Below the pieces are notes generated by a model, which saw nothing but the letters and a program-made list of their open reading frames with translations, did not search any database and had not been told where the DNA came from. Position numbers and translations under genes: made by a program. This document shows, one piece after another, positions 52,406-64,000 of a stretch of 64,000 bases of DNA; the stretch's first letter is position 1, and every line of letters starts with the position of its first letter. This DNA is from Amblyomma americanum (taxonomy: Eukaryota > Arthropoda > Arachnida > Ixodida > Ixodidae), in the NCBI RefSeq assembly GCF_052857255.1, contig NC_135497.1:114290456-114354455 (forward strand), written 5' to 3'.

Positions 52406-53353
52406 CTACGCGACCGTGGCGTGCTCATTTTGCACGACAAGGCACACGAGTTCTTCCGCTTCTTTTTTGACGGGGAAGCCAGACGGTGAAGGCGCTGCAG
52501 GGGAGCCACCAGCAGGACAGGCCACAGGGCGGTGCGGTCGACTAGCTGCCTGGACGAGATCCAGCAGTGTGTGCACAAGTTCTTCCTCGTATACTCCGAT
52601 GCCAGAGACGCAGGATGGTGAAAGCGTCCCTGGTGCATCATCGGGATGGTCTATCTCAGGAAGAAGGGATCTAGCAGCGGCATGGGGCTGGCGTTGGGCG
52701 CGGCCCACTGGTTCTTGCACATCTTGGAGGTCAGACGGAAGGCGCGCATCCATCAACACCGCCGCGGGGTTGGTCGAGAGGCGGCAGGCACGAGCAGCGC
52801 CCTGGACGAGATCTTCCAGCAGGAGCGCAGACTTCTCCGGTATTTCGACCTTGTTGAGGGCGAGAGGTGCAAGTGCATAACATGCACGTAGAGCAGACAT
52901 CCGAGTGGCAAAGAGGGGAGTAGCCAGGAGCACGACTTGGTAGTGTTTATACTGGTGCTGGTCGTGTAAGATCAGCACCACTATTCGCTGGGTACTGACA
53001 ACGAGCACGTTGCGTGTGATGTCGACGCCAATCCCAGCGTGACGTTCCAGCTGGCCCGTCTCTTGTTTACTTTCAGGGCGAGGCATATCACCCTGAATGA
53101 GCTTAGCGATGTTCTCTTTCTTACTCTCTAAGCCTTGGCGGTGCTTCAGTACCTGGAAGAACTGCGGAGCGTTGTCCGGTGCGCCGGCAAGATGGGGCAA
53201 CCCTGCGGTCTCAGCATGGGCAGCGCACGTCCCGTCGTAGGCCACTGACCACTCTGACAGCGCACAGGTTGGGGCGGAGAGGCTCCCGGGCGATCGAGAA
53301 TGCTGCAGCCCGATCCTGGAAGGGTAGTGGCGCACCATTTCAGCAGGAAGCAA
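52406..53353 (-). other. Open frame of unknown status in GC-rich block of R4 (long type, 315 codons)
   Basis: It has the same length as the R2 frame and carries the 183-base segment (53071-53253). Wording includes KKENIAKLIQGDMPRP and PEKSALLLEDLVQG. No domain is recognised; coding status is unproven. Confidence 0.2.
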
Positions 53354-53972
53354 AACAGCAGCTTACAGAAGACTGGGAACGCTCCACCTTTCGGCAGAAT
53401 CCACGGCTTCTGCGCCAGGCTCCAAGCAGAGAGGCTCCGCACCTGCACCAGGCGTCGAAAGTTGTCCACCCCGCAGCTCACCGGCGGCCTCGGGTTCGTA
53501 CTAAGGGTGTGCCGAACCGTCGTCGCGTCGCGATATGCCGGGGGGCAGCGTGGTATGACTTCCGTCGCTATCGTCCAGGGGTGGAGAGGCAAGCCTTGAG
53601 GGCCGGAACAATGTGCAGCAGGCACGACGCGTTCGCCAGAGGTCCTCCGCTGAACGCAGTTCCTGGGCACGTATGCCGCGTGAGGCGCGAGAGTTTTAAC
53701 AGGTATCCGATCTCTTCCTTCTTGTCTTCGCATTTATCCGAGATGCGGGAATATGCAACCCAAACTGTGCTCTTAACCCTCGGAGCCTTTAATTTCTTCC
53801 CCCCTTTTTTAATGGTTATCATCCGTCGGCCAAACTTAGCGCTTTAGATGTCTGTAAATAGTTTAAATATTACGCACTGTTATCTGGGTGGGTCCTGAAG
53901 AAGTCCAAGACTATCACGAAAAAAACAAAAAACAAGAAGGACTGATGAGGTGACGATCATTAAACCTCAGTG

Positions 53973-54075
<103 letters not shown>

Positions 54076-54312
54076 GGTGTCCTGTAATAATATTGCGAAA
54101 GAGGAGACTACGACGCGGAAGGCGATGCAGTGGCGTGTCGTTCTAGGCCCGCGACGACTGTGAGCATCATCACTATGCATCATGCATTACTTTCACCACA
54201 GCATGTAACATGACAGGTCATAGGATACTCTGCGGGGATACGGTGGCCGCCGCTGGCAAAGGACAGGGTTAACTGGAGAGACATGGGTGAGGCCTTTGCC
54301 CTGCAAGGGGTG

Positions 54313-60231
<5,919 letters not shown>

Positions 60232-60457
60232 GGGGAAATCGTCGTTAAGTAGGTTACGACGTCTGCCGTTTGGCGAAAACAGACGATTCGTCTGTATTCG
60301 GTCCGTATTTTCTCCTTCCACAGTGTAGCAACGTTGATGCGAACAGTAAAAGAGCGCGAAAGCATCTGCGACCACCCCACATCGAAGGAGACGCTCATAT
60401 CTTCCTTCCATTTATCCATGTGCGCTTTAGCATTTGGCGACATGACTTGGCTATAAC

Positions 60458-60922
60458 TTGGCTATGGTCATGAAGGAAGGAAAAGTTTGGCTATATTGTA
60501 CATGGCGTCGCCAATATAGAGCGCGTTGTTTGGTGTGCACGTCTCTTCGTTCCCCGCCTCAAAGCAACGCAGTCTTTGCACTCACCTCGGGACGACCTTT
60601 TCTCCTCAACGAGCAGCCCGGAGTGAGCCTGCTTCCTTTTGGAGCATTCTGTTCTTCGCGACAAGGTAAGGGTCAGTTTGGTAGCGTTATCAGATGTGGT
60701 GTGCAATGCTGCATCGCTTTCATAGCGCCGGCTCCCTCGTTGAGAGCCATAAACGTGCTCGCTTCGCGACGCGTTGCGCCAGCCTTGCTATTTGTTCATG
60801 TAGTAAATACACATCGGATCCATAACAAGGCCGTCCATGAGAGCGAGCCACGCACAACGCCCCAGCGCGCGTCTTGTTTTACCCGCCGCTTTGTGTGCAC
60901 TTCGCTCCTTCGCGGATCTTAA
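60458..60922 (+). other. Open frame over candidate first exon, E3 copy (154 codons)
   Basis: The third version of the frame at 8519-9010 and 31302-31823, ending early at CTSLLRGS because of a base change. It is almost identical to E2 in this part. No domain is recognised. Confidence 0.2.
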
Positions 60923-63615
60923 GACATAAAGCCCCGGTTACCGTGCCGGCTGGTCGTCGCGTCTTGGCGATCCACGTGAGACAGTTCAGGCAGCGGTGAT
61001 CAGCACAGTCGATGGCCGCCGTGAGACTATATAGTGTGGGGAGGTTAAAAAGAAATAAAAATAATAATGCCCATCTCGCGTCAGGTGTAAACAGTCCTAA
61101 CACCAGAGTATAGGCACATAGCTCGGCTGTCTCCTCGTCACGGGTTTGCAGCCTGGCTAGAAATCGCGGCGTCTTTCAGAGGTGGCCAAGAACGCGAATG
61201 GAGGGAACAAAAGCGAGGTTCCGCATAGACACCGCACGGCCGTTCACGGCACGTCCTCGGTTAATTCGAGACGGCTCCTGCGCTAGACGAACTTGGAAAA
61301 GGCTGGAGCCGACGAGGAGAGTAAGATGACGAAGACAGCTTACAAGCGTCGAGTCAGGTCAGAAGAGAATTGTAGATCGCCCTGTAAAGACATTTCATGC
61401 ACTCAGTTCTGTAATACAGTCCCGTTATTTTTGGTTTTCCCCTAAAAAGTGTCTCTCAACTGTTCAAGAACCAGTCCATAGTTAAGATATCTCACAACAT
61501 GCGACTACGCCGGTGTGCTCTGCAATGTCAGCGCACGGAGCTCTTCACTAAAGTATCTTGCATAGCTATCTGCTGGACTTTTCAGCTTTAATTTATGAAA
61601 ATTGGGCATACTTCTTTCGATGTTTATTCCAGAACGCAAGTATTTTTCTTTGGTGAATATTATTTTTCTATTAATGAAGACTGACTATATATAATGCGGC
61701 AGTCCATTCAGGTGTGAAGTCACTTAGAGTCTGTCTCGGCGTTTTGGTCAGCTTGAACAGTTTTTCCACCATTAACTAAGGAGACGAAGGTAGTACTTCG
61801 AGCGGTGCATATAGGAGGAATTGTCGTCATTAAAAATGTAGCAGAGATTAAATCAGAGTTGAGAGACGAAAACAGAAGTGGAAGTATACTTCTAAGAGCT
61901 AGTCTGACACGTTGTCATTGCGTTGTCGAACTGGTTTGAACGAGTATGGTCTGCGTGATGACGGCAGCAATGGAAATGCTGCTCAGCCAGAACATGATAG
62001 TTTTTCGTGACGGCCATGCACGGTTTTGTGTCACTGTCCTAGATGCAGAAGAAAACAATCCCTTAACTGACTGAGCTCTGAGATAGTGAAAATGAAAAAA
62101 AAAAGCATTATTTAGCTAGCAGGTGGCGAGGAGGTGGGGCTATATTGGTCCATAGACGCATGTAAGCAAGCGGAGCAATACATCAAATCACACACCTAAG
62201 GTGCTTATGTAACGGTAGCGCGGTCGCATCACGACTCTCGCTTCCCTATTTACTCATAAAATTTGGCAGTGTGTAACTTACTCAACAGCCAATTATAGTT
62301 GGAGACAACTTAGAGAGCCTCAGAAATGGACTTTCACTAAAGTTGCGGTATGTTAAAAGATGCTGCTTCACAAATATCCTCCAGCTAGAATTTTTTAAAT
62401 TTGTTTTGTGGAAGCTGAGTTATATGTAGTCAAAATTTGGACGTCCGCGCCTTCGTGCCTATCCCTCAAGAAAAAAATTAAAGCTCTAGAATTATGGTAT
62501 CTCTTTTTTTGGAAAGTCAGACATTGAGAAGCTGATTTTCTTCGCTGTTGCAGATGTCCGGCGGAATAATACAGGGCACTGCAGACCGTGGCCCAGTGTT
62601 ACCAACTGCACCCTACCATAGCTATACCCTGCATGAGAATACTGACGATTTTTAGTTCTAACGAAAAATTCCAACTTCTACTCATAGCCCGTGTGTCGCT
62701 TCAGAACGTTGAATCCCACATACCACCACTTCATGAGCGGCAACAATGTAACGGTGAACCGGTTCCCACAGTATGTACACTTTAGCGAGAATAACGCTGA
62801 TCGAAAAACTGAGTTGAATATCTTTGTGCGTTACAAGTCGTCATTAGCACGGGAATGATGACCGTGGCTACCTATTTCATATGGCTGATGCTGAAAGATA
62901 TGCGACAGACAGCAGAAAAAAAAAAAACCCGGAGCCCACAGATGCTTTTCAATTTCCTGCACTCGATTAGGCATGGTCCGAATTCTTGTTGTATAGCCTA
63001 TGTTCAAATAGCGCTGTTGTAAGCACACTGTGCGACCATCGTCATCATCTGTACATATTCATCATGATCGCTCATAATTTACAAGCATGTGTTTGTTTAA
63101 AAAACAGGAATGTACGGAAGGTAGCTTTGTAGTAACAGCTCCCACTGATGACAAGCGAATGGTTCCTTCGGAGGGCGAGGTACGCGCTCTAGCCTCAGGA
63201 TGGCAGCAGAGTGACATGAGCTTCCTTAGGCACTTTCAGCCTGTCCCCCTGCAATTGCTTTTTCAAAGCAAGCAATATTTTTTTTGCTGTGGAAGTTAAT
63301 GTGCTGTGTGCACTACACTATATATAGGAAATGACTACTCGCCCTAATCTGCTTTTTTTCTTTGATTCCCAAGCCCGTGTTTAGAACCCCTGGGGACTGC
63401 AGCTTCGACTGTGATCACGAGTTTCATTCTGAGGGGCTGATTGGATGAGCAGTTGCTACCAGAAGCTTCAATCAGTGCCTCTGTACAAAGCCGTCCAGGA
63501 CATTTCTTGCGGTGATTCTGGCTCTTGTGGAACACATCAGCAATCCCAGTGGAACTCAAACTGCTACGGGTGAGTGTGACCATAATGCTTCATGATGCAT
63601 ATTCTTTCTGTGTAG

Positions 63616-63888
63616 ATGTGTTTAGTGCGCATTACTAATCAAATATGCCCTCTTGTAATGGTTGTAGTGAGTTTTCAGTCATTGTCACTCTATTTCGACC
63701 ATTTCAAGTTTCATAGTAGCGTAGTGGCTGGTGCACCTTGCCCGGTCGGTTCATGTGGTGCTGCGTTTTGTAATTATGGAAGCTTTAGGATCTATCTCTC
63801 GAGGCACCATAAGAGACCACACCTTGACTCTGATAGCGGCCTCTCAATTTCTGTGTCATGTAGCCAGCCACTTGAGCAACTCAGCTGA
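63616..63888 (+). pseudogene. C2H2-like finger segment, E3 copy
   Basis: It reads PCPVGSCGAAFCNYGSF followed by RIYLSRHHKRP: C-x4-C-x12-Y-x3-H, the same histidine-to-tyrosine change as in E1. The rest of the gene lies beyond the window. Confidence 0.5.
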
Positions 63889-64000
63889 TGCAGTTGTGTG
63901 CCCCTTTACTGGGTGTGTTCATAACAGCTGGTTCATTCAGAACACTTGTCTCCAGGTACCACCAAAAAGGCAGAGGCGTTTTAGAAACCACTTAGCCCTC

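Larger units (their letters stand above)
60232..64000 (+). mobile_element. Start of block E3, third copy, cut by window end
   Basis: Colinear with the first 3.8 kb of E1 and E2: donor-like CAAG|GTAAGG at 60666, loss of the G-run near 61290, then sequence nearly identical to E1 from about 62000 onward, reaching just past the finger segment. The exact left edge is inside the palindrome (about 60208). Confidence 0.6.

Overview
This window is nuclear DNA of an animal, most likely a hard (ixodid) tick. The pointers are a tRNA-derived SINE that matches the tick SINE known as Ruka in layout, several kinds of LINE, a Ty3/Gypsy element, introns with GT-AG borders and long microsatellites. No intact single-copy host gene can be recognised. 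The window is mostly a mobile-element-rich tandem array. All family names rest on motif recognition, not on database searches.

Layout. Positions 1-3151 are a non-repeated flank: SINE-tail fragments, a TCAA-type microsatellite, a minus-strand LINE 3' end, and a short minus-strand frame with ETxEQRAxRLAKRR-type repeats preceded by a GC-rich stretch with CRE and E-box palindromes. From about 3152 to the end lies a higher-order tandem repeat. A basal unit of about 5.7 kb occurs five times (R1 3152-8204, R2 19148-24541, R3 24542-30601, R4 41851-54312, R5 54313-59987). After each odd unit sits a copy of a roughly 10.9-kb block (E1 8244-19147, E2 31049-41850, E3 from about 60208, cut by the window end). 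The R2/R3 and R4/R5 joins lack this block and serve as empty sites: the block sits at a TA dinucleotide present on both sides, and the left TA has grown into a long TA array.

The 10.9-kb block carries the most coding-like material: a decayed multi-exon gene with a C2H2-like finger (first zinc histidine replaced by tyrosine), a GDNxGSHxIGGF/FCRFC/AHDLxEGVVK core and conserved exon-like blocks. It resembles a widespread metazoan family of long, uncharacterised, transposase-like proteins. A TA target, weak A-rich termini and a transposase-like gene together suggest a large DNA transposon, or a gene captured by one, later copied by tandem duplication.

Younger insertions can be ordered by comparing copies. 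An RNase-H-bearing LINE entered the basal unit before duplication (in R4, and as a deletion remnant in R2). A Mag-like Ty3/Gypsy element with identical 147-bp LTRs then entered the R4 LINE. A tRNA-derived SINE entered R4, and an L2-like fragment with an ATT tail entered R3. The TA arrays at the left edge of E were remodelled differently in each copy, including a 122-bp perfect palindrome and a 45-bp-arm hairpin. The five basal units contain many open frames on both strands, but substitutions in the stretch compared are mostly amino-acid changing, so they are not annotated as genes.
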